Below are positions 58,094-64,000 of a DNA stretch of 64,000 bases, piece after piece. A program made the position numbers and the translations under genes. The DNA is from Prochlorococcus sp. AG-347-K16 (lineage in GTDB: Bacteria; Cyanobacteriota; Cyanobacteriia; PCC-6307; Cyanobiaceae). The stretch spans positions 1 to 64,000 of the forward strand of contig QCCD01000005.1 of assembly GCA_003281405.1 (NCBI GenBank), written 5' to 3'. The notes beneath the pieces are model-generated. The model did no database searches. It was given only the letters and a program-made list of their open reading frames with translations, and had not been told where the DNA came from. Numbering within the stretch: the stretch's first letter is position 1; each line of letters begins with the position of its first letter.

Positions 58094-58698
58094 GGAATTT
58101 GTGAGGCAATTGAACAATAAGCAGACCAGCCCGTCATTCGACGAGGATCTGATCTGCCTAAATCGTCTACAGCTTCAAATACAGCATTGCCAGAGGCTTC
58201 TGCTTTATCAAATGCTGAGAGTAAGGGTATAAATGTATCAAAAACATATAAACCAAAATTTTCTAGAGCTGCTTTGGCTTGTTGCGCTGCTTTTTGCTGT
58301 CTAAAATCAACTTTTACTATTACCACAGCATGGTTAACTTTTAAGTTGCTTAATAAATTAGCTAGTTCAACAGTTAATTCTACTGATCTTGCTTTTGCAG
58401 TTGTGGGTAAGATAACTAAATCTGAACCATACGCTAAGTGTTTAAGTTCTTCTTGATCACTGCTAGCCTGGCCATCAGTTATTACAATTTCTGATGATCT
58501 TGAAGCTTTAGCAGCTGAACTGACGGGGAAAACTGGAAATGGAAGATTGCCTCTAGATGCGTATGCTAAAGCAGATCTATTCTTGTCGGCATCGACTATG
58601 CAAACTTTTTTATCTTCAGCATGCCAAACACTTGCAAGGTGAATACTTGTACAGGTCTTGGCCACACCCCCTTTTTGTCCGCAAACGGTAATGAACAA
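58027..58698 (-). CDS. Orphan ParA/MinD-type ATPase
   Basis: The 223-residue protein starts at TTG and opens with the deviant Walker A KGGVAKTCTSIHLA including the signature lysine, so it belongs to the ParA/MinD class. Walker A' region VCIVDADKNRSALAYASRG, Walker B-like EIVITDGQASSDQEEL (Asp in VITDG) and the switch VILPTTAKARSVE follow. No HTH is attached, so it is the short ParA form. The C-terminus is Ser/Asn/Pro-rich. No parB is adjacent; the following gene encodes a small membrane protein. Counted GC is 47% at 58081-58200 against 17% at 58741-58800. Confidence 0.87.
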   Translation of the reverse strand: MFITVCGQKGGVAKTCTSIHLASVWHAEDKKVCIVDADKNRSALAYASRGNLPFPVFPVSSAAKASRSSEIVITDGQASSDQEELKHLAYGSDLVILPTTAKARSVELTVELANLLSNLKVNHAVVIVKVDFRQQKAAQQAKAALENFGLYVFDTFIPLLSAFDKAEASGNAVFEAVDDLGRSDPRRMTGWSAYCSIASQIPCLISKPSSDTNNLNNHQPISA

Positions 58699-58848
58699 TT
58701 TTTTATTTTTATTTCTCTTACTTTGGAGAATAATTTCTTAATGTCAAGAGAAATAGATTTTTAATGCTTTAAAACTTATTTTTTGAAATATTTTAAAGAA
58801 GTTAATATTTTTAGATAACCTTATAAAGTTCCTTATTTAAATTGGCTT

Positions 58849-59811
58849 GTGAATAAAAGAATTGGATTAGGTACGTGGTCTTGGGGGAATAAGCTTTTCT
58901 GGAATTACCAATCTACAAATGACGATGATTTACGTGAGACATATGATGAAGCGTTACGAAGAGGTTTCGATCTAATTGATACTGCAGATTCTTACGGTAC
59001 TGGGAATCTTCAGGGCAGAAGTGAATTGTTGATAGGAAAATTTTTACTAAATACTCCTTTAGCAAAGAAAAAAAGAATTCAAGTAGCAACCAAACTTGCA
59101 CCTTATCCCTGGAGAATAGGTAACAGAGGCTTTAATAAACCTTTTTTGAAAAGTTTAGAGAGACTTAATAACAAATTAGATATAGTGCAATTACATTGGT
59201 CAACTGCAAAATACAATCCTTGGCAGGAATTAGGGCTGTTGAATAATCTTTGCGATTTAAAAGATGAAGGCTTTGATTTTCAAATAGGCTTATCAAATAT
59301 AGGCCCTGAAAGATTGATGAAATTAATTAATTTCTTAGCAAAAAGAGATCAGAACCTAAAGAGTGTTCAAATACAGTTTTCTTTGCTTGCTCCCGATTTA
59401 GGGAAACAATATCAGGTAAAAAAAATTTGCGACGAAAATAATATTGATTTCTTTGCTTATAGTCCTTTGTCCTTTGGAATACTTTGTCTTGATCCAGATA
59501 AAGAAGAAAATAAAGAAAAAAGTTTTATTCGTAATTCCTTATTTGAAAACTATAAAAAACCAACATATGAATTGCGGAGGTGTCTAAAAAGAATTGCGCA
59601 TCAAAGATCAGTTTCCCAAGCGCAAGTAGCAATTAATTGGTGTTGTTATCAAGGAACTATTCCACTAGTTGGAATGCGAAAAAAATCTCAAGTTATAGAT
59701 GTATCTAATGTATTTAATTGGAATTTAAAAAAAAATGAATTTAAAGAACTTCAGGAAGTTTCAAAAAAATGTTTAAAAAAAATGCCGAAAAATCCTTTTT
59801 CGAGTAATTAA
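58849..59811 (+). CDS. Aldo/keto reductase family protein
   Basis: NADPH-dependent reductase of the TIM-barrel AKR family. The 320-residue protein starts at GTG (MNKRIGLGTWSWGNK). It shows FDLIDTADSYGTG (Asp/Tyr of the tetrad), VATKLAPYPW (Lys), DIVQLHWS (His) and a C-terminal VAINWCCYQGTIPLVGMRK cofactor segment. The substrate is unknown. A plant-chloroplast-like AKR13-type relationship is possible. Confidence 0.9.
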   Translation: MNKRIGLGTWSWGNKLFWNYQSTNDDDLRETYDEALRRGFDLIDTADSYGTGNLQGRSELLIGKFLLNTPLAKKKRIQVATKLAPYPWRIGNRGFNKPFLKSLERLNNKLDIVQLHWSTAKYNPWQELGLLNNLCDLKDEGFDFQIGLSNIGPERLMKLINFLAKRDQNLKSVQIQFSLLAPDLGKQYQVKKICDENNIDFFAYSPLSFGILCLDPDKEENKEKSFIRNSLFENYKKPTYELRRCLKRIAHQRSVSQAQVAINWCCYQGTIPLVGMRKKSQVIDVSNVFNWNLKKNEFKELQEVSKKCLKKMPKNPFSSN

Positions 59812-59819
59812 TTAAATTT

Positions 59820-59957
59820 TTAGCTAGATATTTTCTTATTTTTTTTGATTTGACAACCACTATTCCATAGTTCATTGGGAAATTTTTCACCAGTGAATCT
59901 AATAACTTTTGGTTTGAGATTTATTATCATGTCATTTAGTTTTTTATTAGATTCCAT
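59820..59957 (-). CDS. Candidate small basic protein (45 aa)
   Basis: ATG at 59957, stop at 59822-59820: MESNKKLNDMIINLKPKV, then FTGEKFPNELWNSGCQIKKN and a Lys-rich end. The mixed composition, with Gly, Pro, Trp and Cys in a central block, looks coding. It converges on the aldo/keto reductase gene with a 8-bp gap, the spacing seen throughout. The rest of the 59812-60438 gap holds the tmRNA. Confidence 0.42.
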   Translation of the reverse strand: MESNKKLNDMIINLKPKVIRFTGEKFPNELWNSGCQIKKNKKISS

Positions 59958-60111
59958 TTTGCAAGATTGGATTTCTTAATAAGATAAATTAATTTAAAAC
60001 TTATCTTCTCAGTATTTATACTTATAAAATTAAAAAAATTCTTTTTAATACAAGTAATTGCAGCAATATTTACACACTCATAAATTATCTACTACAACAT
60101 CTTAGTTATTT

Positions 60112-60138
60112 AAAAAAGTGGAGTCCTTCCAGACTCCT
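60112..60138 (-). terminator. Intrinsic terminator of the tmRNA gene
   Basis: On the minus strand, GGAGTC pairs with GACTCC around a TGGAAG loop and is followed by AC and six T residues. It defines the 3' end of the tmRNA precursor. Confidence 0.85.
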
Positions 60139-60380
60139 CGTATCATTTGGTTGATAAGGCTGATATAACCCCATCTCCTTTAGGATCAAGCAGCAACTGG
60201 TGCTGTTTGACGGGAGAAACTAACGATTTTGTTAGCATTTGTGTTTTTGCTCTAACCGAGCCGGCTTCAGTCACCTTCCTTATGCCCCGTCGAAACCATT
60301 ACAACCCCAAATAGTGGAGTTGAGCGGAATCGAACCGCTGTCCGAAACATCGGTTGAGATCACCTAGTCCAATTGGACAT
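60112..60380 (-). ncRNA. ssrA: tmRNA, circularly permuted two-piece form
   Basis: Rescues stalled ribosomes by trans-translation. Read on the minus strand, the acceptor piece comes first: T-arm GCGGTTCGATTCCGC and acceptor 3' strand CAACTCC plus discriminator A (60315). A six-base spacer (60314-60309) separates it from GGGGTTG (60308-60302), which pairs with CAACTCC, and then TTTCGACGGGG. The tag frame (60236-60186) reads ANKIVSFSRQTAPVAA then stop. The order is reversed relative to one-piece tmRNA, as known in marine picocyanobacteria, so processing removes the spacer and CCA is added. The 5' end of the acceptor piece (~60380) is approximate. Confidence 0.93.
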
Positions 60381-60438
60381 TTATATTCTGACAGGCAAAA
60401 TGGTTATTGAATAGTTTTTTTACTAAGTTTTATCGTAT

Positions 60439-61563
60439 ATGAATGTAGTGGCATCATCTCCGGAGGGACTAGAGAAATCTTTAGCAGAAGAAATTTCAAA
60501 TTTAGGCGGCTTTAATATTAATACTTCTAAAAGATTTATTAATTTTGAATGTGATTTTGCAACTTTTTATAGGGTTCATTTCTATTCCAGATTAGCTTTT
60601 CGTTTTTATAGAGAAATTGCAAGTTTTAATTGCTATGACAAGCAATCTTTATATGCGGGGGTTAGAGATTCATTTGACTGGTTAAATTGGTTGCACTTTG
60701 ATAAAACATTTAATGTTCAAGTGACTGGGAGAACATCTTCTTTAAGTCATACTTATTTCACTGCTCTTGAAGTAAAAAATTCTATAACTGATTTGCAACA
60801 GGCAGTTTGGAATAAAAGATCAAATATTTCTCTAGCTAATCCTGATTTTATAATTCATCTGCATTTAAATAATAATAAAGCAATTCTCAGTCTTCAAAGC
60901 AGCGTTGAAAGCTTGCACAAAAGAGGCTATAGACCGGCAATTGGAAATGCTCCATTAAAAGAAAATTTAGCTTCTGGATTGATAAATATGACTCAATGGA
61001 ATGGCAAAGTTCCATTAATAGATTTTATGTGTGGCTCGGGAACTTTTTTAATTGAGGCAGTCAACCAATACCTTGGAGTTCCCATAAATATTGATCAAGT
61101 ATATCTTTTTGAGAATTGGTTTGACTTTAGGAAAGATATTTATCTTAATGAAAAAAATAAGGCAAAAAATAAAATTATAAATTATGAAAAATTGCCAACA
61201 ATAATAGGATGTGAAATTAATAAAAAGGTTTTTGAGCAGGCGAATGTAAACATATCATTAGCTGGATTAGAAAATTATATTGAGCTTATAAATGATGATT
61301 TTTTAGCACTCCAATTAAGTTGCACACCTGGCATAATCATATGTAATCCTCCATACGGCAAAAAATTAGGCGATGAAAATGAATTGATTTATTTATATGA
61401 ACAAATGGGAATCTTCCTAAAGAATAATTTTTCAGGTTGGGAATTTTGGCTGCTAAGTGGAAATCCAAAACTAACAAAATATTTGAAAATGAAATCTTCA
61501 TTGAAAATTCCTGTTAGTAATGGGGGAATAGATTGTAGATGGATAAAGTATTTAATAAGGTAA
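60439..61563 (+). CDS. rlmL: THUMP-domain 23S rRNA methyltransferase (RlmL-like)
   Basis: Methylates guanine N2 in 23S rRNA in characterised relatives. The 374 residues have an N-terminal THUMP domain (NVVASSPEGLEKSLAEEISNLGG, TSLSHTYFTALEVKNSI region) and an SAM-binding fold with LIDFMCGSGTFLIEAVN, GCEINKKVFEQANVN and the catalytic IICNPPYGKKLG. It lacks the second (RlmK) domain of E. coli RlmKL. Older annotations call such proteins DNA methylases, but no restriction partner is present. Confidence 0.92.
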   Translation: MNVVASSPEGLEKSLAEEISNLGGFNINTSKRFINFECDFATFYRVHFYSRLAFRFYREIASFNCYDKQSLYAGVRDSFDWLNWLHFDKTFNVQVTGRTSSLSHTYFTALEVKNSITDLQQAVWNKRSNISLANPDFIIHLHLNNNKAILSLQSSVESLHKRGYRPAIGNAPLKENLASGLINMTQWNGKVPLIDFMCGSGTFLIEAVNQYLGVPINIDQVYLFENWFDFRKDIYLNEKNKAKNKIINYEKLPTIIGCEINKKVFEQANVNISLAGLENYIELINDDFLALQLSCTPGIIICNPPYGKKLGDENELIYLYEQMGIFLKNNFSGWEFWLLSGNPKLTKYLKMKSSLKIPVSNGGIDCRWIKYLIR

Positions 61564-61564
61564 T

Positions 61565-61966
61565 TTATTTTTTGCCTAAAACCGCTTTTGTTGTCTTGCC
61601 TAAACCCTCTAATGTTTGAGGAAGATATGGTCCTTTGGCTAATTTCCCTCCAAGCTTTAAACTTAAGCCTGCAAGAACTAAATCGATAAATATTATGAGT
61701 AATAAATTATATTCAATATTCCAATTATTATATTTTGTTAGAAAAAGGTAGAAAATAATATGGATGCAAATTAGTACGAATAATAATAATGTGCTGCCAA
61801 TTGCCAAAAATATTCCACCACTAATTAATCTTCTTTTTTCTCTATCTACTTCTTGAAGAGCTATTCTTACATGCAAATCCATAACTGAACTTGCAATCGC
61901 TGAAATTCTGGAGGCGGTATTTGCAAAGTTTTTATTTTTTGGTTTTTCCATATTATTTTCTACCAC
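61565..61966 (-). CDS. Holin-superfamily-III/YqjE-like membrane protein
   Basis: A 133-residue protein with a helical N-terminus (ASRISAIASSVMDLHVRIALQEVDREKRRL) and two membrane segments (~47-70 and ~83-105), then a C-terminal TLEGLGKTTKAVLGKK. The layout matches the PF07332-type actinobacterial holin/YqjE family, which is not phage-derived in most genomes. It overlaps the DUF883-like gene by 14 bp, as yqjD-yqjE do in enterobacteria. Function unknown; stress and envelope roles are proposed for the E. coli pair. Confidence 0.75.
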   Translation of the reverse strand: MVENNMEKPKNKNFANTASRISAIASSVMDLHVRIALQEVDREKRRLISGGIFLAIGSTLLLFVLICIHIIFYLFLTKYNNWNIEYNLLLIIFIDLVLAGLSLKLGGKLAKGPYLPQTLEGLGKTTKAVLGKK

Positions 61967-62414
61967 TGTTTAGGAGCGTTCCTATTAGTAAACCAATACC
62001 AGCCGCAATAGCAATAGATAATAATGGTTTTTTTCTTATAGGACTTTCTATTTTTGGTCTAAGTGTATTATTAAGTTCTTCTAATAATTCTTCTAATTGA
62101 CTTTCTATAGGCTCAATTTTTTCTGATATTTCCCAATTGTTTTCTCTTATTGAATCAATTATTTCAAATAGTTGGCTTTTTATTCTAATTGCTGAGGTTC
62201 CACTATGGCTTGCTATTACTTCAACTAAATCGTCAATACTCCCTTTTGTGGCTTCAAGGGTTTGTTGTGCAATGTTAGGCCATTTTTCTTTTATTAAAGG
62301 TATTAAACTGTCAATTTTTTCGAGTAACCATTTTTCCGAGAGAACCTCTCTTTCATGAAGATTAGAGTTATCTTCTTTATCTTCTACTTCTTTGGGAGGA
62401 TGGTAAGTCTCCAT
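61953..62414 (-). CDS. DUF883/ElaB/YqjD-like membrane-anchored protein
   Basis: A 153-residue protein with a long soluble helical N-terminal part (charged, with heptad-like LLEKIDSLIPLIKEKWPNI and IESQLEELLEELNN) and a single C-terminal membrane helix (LLSIAIAAGIGLLIGTLLNSG) with the Gly-x-x-x-Gly pattern of the YqjD/ElaB family. The E. coli members bind ribosomes at the membrane. The adjacent YqjE-like gene supports the assignment. Sequence match is in architecture and tail only. Confidence 0.7.
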   Translation of the reverse strand: METYHPPKEVEDKEDNSNLHEREVLSEKWLLEKIDSLIPLIKEKWPNIAQQTLEATKGSIDDLVEVIASHSGTSAIRIKSQLFEIIDSIRENNWEISEKIEPIESQLEELLEELNNTLRPKIESPIRKKPLLSIAIAAGIGLLIGTLLNSGRK

Positions 62415-62600
62415 TATTAAACTTATTTATTTTAAGATTAGACCCTATTTTCTTAATTTGGAACCCTTATCTAAATAATTGTGGGATTTATATAGAATAA
62501 AAACATATAAAAGTTTATTTACATTTTATTTATCTACTCTGTTCTGTAAGAAGCTTTTGTTAAGCTATTACTGGAATTATTAAATGGTTTAAATTTCATC

Positions 62601-62738
62601 ATGGATATTACATTTGCATCATTAATTTTTGCATCTCGCACAATCCCTACAGATTTTGGATTAGTAGCTGCAGCTATCGCTGGAGCTGGAAGTTTGCTAT
62701 TCATCGCCTTAAGATTTGTTCCTGATGCAGGTAATTAA
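62601..62738 (+). CDS. Small single-pass membrane protein (45 aa)
   Basis: ATG 62601 to TAA 62738. The sequence starts MDITFASLIFASRTIP, then a membrane helix FGLVAAAIAGAGSLLFIALRFV and a PDAGN tail. Codon choice is regular and GC is higher than in the flanks, and the upstream 186 bp is AT-rich and gene-free, as for a highly expressed small gene. It is the size of photosystem small subunits, but I do not recognise it as any of them (PsbX, PsbY, PsaM, Psb30). Function unknown. Confidence 0.65.
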   Translation: MDITFASLIFASRTIPTDFGLVAAAIAGAGSLLFIALRFVPDAGN

Positions 62739-62821
62739 ATATAAGGGACCATCTTTAAGAAAAAATATCTTTATCTAAACTTTGTTTTGCAAAAAGATTT
62801 AATTTATTTATCAACTACATA

Positions 62822-63184
62822 ATGGATAAATGGGTTTTGCTGGAACATGAAGTTTATACTGCTAAGTCTAAAGATATTCATTATGATTTTCTTGTTGAAA
62901 ATGGCATAGATTGTTTAACTTGGAAATTTTTAAAACTACCTTTATTAAATCAAGCTTCTATAGAAATTATTAAGCAGCCAAATCATAGACTTGTATGGTT
63001 ATCTAGGATAGAACATGAACTTTCTGATAATAGAGGGTTTGTAAAAAGAATTGATCATGGAAAATTTAAAAGTGTTTCTTATAAATTGGACTCTGAACAT
63101 TATAGATTTATTTTGGATGGTGAACTTCTTTATGGCTTGCTTGAAATTTCGGGTAATTTTTGCAGATTGAGCAAAAGTTATTAA
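62822..63184 (+). CDS. Stand-alone LigD 3'-phosphoesterase-like protein
   Basis: A 120-residue protein whose first half lines up with the phosphoesterase domain of bacterial LigD: WVLLEHE (His9), DIHYDFLVE (His20, Asp22), LTWKFLKLP and HRLVWLSRIEHEL (His65). LigD ligands His42, His48, Asp50 and His84 therefore seem kept, but the Arg in HYDFRLE is Leu24 here. Free-standing versions of this domain are known in bacteria and archaea. No Ku, polymerase or ligase gene is adjacent. The similarity is from motif recall; activity is unproven. Confidence 0.65.
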   Translation: MDKWVLLEHEVYTAKSKDIHYDFLVENGIDCLTWKFLKLPLLNQASIEIIKQPNHRLVWLSRIEHELSDNRGFVKRIDHGKFKSVSYKLDSEHYRFILDGELLYGLLEISGNFCRLSKSY

Positions 63185-63266
63185 TACTCATTTATAAATA
63201 AACGTAATATTCCTATTGAGAATTTTTGCAAATTAGTTATTCTTATTTAGCTATTGAGACTTGAGA

Positions 63267-64000
63267 TTGGTACATATCAATCAGGTCGAGTTTGAAAATT
63301 TTAAATCTTTTGGGGGAAATGTAAAAATACCTCTTGAAGAAGGTTTTACGGTGGTTACGGGTCCTAACGGTTCTGGGAAAAGTAATATTTTAGATGGAAT
63401 TTTATTTTGTTTAGGTCTTGCTAATAGTAGAGGTATGAGGGCTGAAAGATTACCTGATCTAATAAATAACTCCAAAGTTAAAGAGGGTAAGTCATCAGAA
63501 ACATCTGTATCGGTAAAGTTTAATATTCAAGATTGGGCTCCCAGAGAGGACCTTCCGTCTTTGGAACTAGAAGAAGAAGAAATTGCTCTTAATAAAGGTC
63601 AAAAAGAATGGTTAGTTTCTAGAAAATTAAGGCTTATGCCAGGTGGTTCTTATGCTTCTACTTATACTTCTGATGGAAAACAATGTACCTTGCAACAAAT
63701 ACAGAGAATATTAAGAGATATCAGTGTTGATCCTGAGGGCAGCAATGTTGTTATGCAGGGTGATGTAACAAGAATAGTATCAATGAATAATAAGGAGAGG
63801 AGAAATCTTATTGATGAATTAGCAGGAGTAGCACTTTTTGATACAAGAATAGAACAAACTAATGCAAAATTAAATGATGTTTTCGAAAGACAAGAAAGAT
63901 GTGAAATTTTAGAAAATGAATTGCAATCTAGTAAAAATAAGCTTGAAAAAGAATGTGAAAAAGCAAAGCGATATAAAGAGTTAAAGGTAAAACTATTACA
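63267..64000 (+). CDS. smc: Chromosome segregation protein SMC, 3'-truncated by the window edge
   Basis: Condensin ATPase that organises chromosomes. The frame opens at TTG 63267 (MVHINQVEFENFKSFGG); a TTG at 63261 in the same frame is the alternative, with a stop just upstream. It shows the Walker A GPNGSGKSNILDGILF and the N-terminal head sequence GDVTRIVSMNNKERRNLIDELAGVALFD, then enters the coiled coil (ERCEILENELQSSKNKLEKE). About 244 codons are visible and none is a stop. Confidence 0.93.
   Translation, partial: MVHINQVEFENFKSFGGNVKIPLEEGFTVVTGPNGSGKSNILDGILFCLGLANSRGMRAERLPDLINNSKVKEGKSSETSVSVKFNIQDWAPREDLPSLELEEEEIALNKGQKEWLVSRKLRLMPGGSYASTYTSDGKQCTLQQIQRILRDISVDPEGSNVVMQGDVTRIVSMNNKERRNLIDELAGVALFDTRIEQTNAKLNDVFERQERCEILENELQSSKNKLEKECEKAKRYKELKVKLL

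Noticed and set aside
60439..61563. DNA adenine methylase of a restriction system
   Set aside because: The THUMP domain and the absence of a restriction or specificity subunit point to rRNA methylation.
61565..61966. Prophage remnant suggested by a holin-type family
   Set aside because: The family is widespread in non-phage contexts and the neighbour is YqjD-like; no other phage genes are present.

Overview
The window is a low-GC (about 30-35%), tightly packed stretch of a marine picocyanobacterial chromosome, almost certainly a high-light-adapted Prochlorococcus. The evidence is gene content and order (purL-purF-topoisomerase A-TPR-queG-DUF502-nusB-ftsY-...-gap2-thiL-efp-accB-pdxA), the cyanobacterial genes (gap2, Flv1/Flv3 pair, CYP38/TLP40-type lumen cyclophilin, cbiD), and a circularly permuted tmRNA gene whose tag reads ANKIVSFSRQTAPVAA. 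From recalled synteny, this block lies close to dnaN and the replication origin. The window opens inside purL and closes inside smc.

Layout. 1-6.2 kb: purL (partial) and purF (purine synthesis) converging on a GyrA/ParC-type subunit. 6.3-14.4 kb: TPR protein and queG, then DUF502-nusB-ftsY, a PP2C/RsbU phosphatase, argH and an RNA-binding protein. 14.4-19 kb: dus, exported msrB, and a grpE-dnaJ-TusA-like-rsgA chaperone/ribosome-assembly cluster. 19-28 kb: ybaB-murB-murC, gap2, thiL-CYP38, efp-accB, pdxA and an SDR. 28-34 kb: small proteins, an HNH nuclease, a half-length AbrB-type membrane protein, serine/alanine-glyoxylate aminotransferase, cbiD and guaA. 34-40 kb is accessory in character: a membrane protein of unknown function, two related TPR-sulfotransferases with structured upstream leaders, and a Cas4-like PD-(D/E)XK nuclease preceded by a candidate 46-residue protein. 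40-56 kb: ftsI, an FMN reductase with the flv1-flv3 pair, alaS, speA, ndk, thiO, gatB, coaE and argJ.

56.2-58.7 kb is the most unusual part. A trimeric-autotransporter-like surface protein gene is bracketed by a 20-bp direct repeat (19/20) of the argJ 3' end. It is also flanked by three tandem pairs of a 9-bp iteron with 11-bp spacing, two of them directly upstream of its probable promoter. Next to it lie a small membrane protein and an orphan ParA-type ATPase, overlapping in different frames. The simplest reading is a surface-protein cassette inserted at a formerly convergent argJ / small-membrane-protein junction.

58.8-64 kb: aldo/keto reductase, a candidate 45-residue protein, the permuted tmRNA, a THUMP-type rRNA methyltransferase, a YqjE/YqjD-like membrane pair, a 45-residue single-TM protein, a stand-alone LigD phosphoesterase-like protein, and the start of smc. 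Intergenic spaces are very short, convergent stop codons often overlap by a few bases, and TTG/GTG starts are common.
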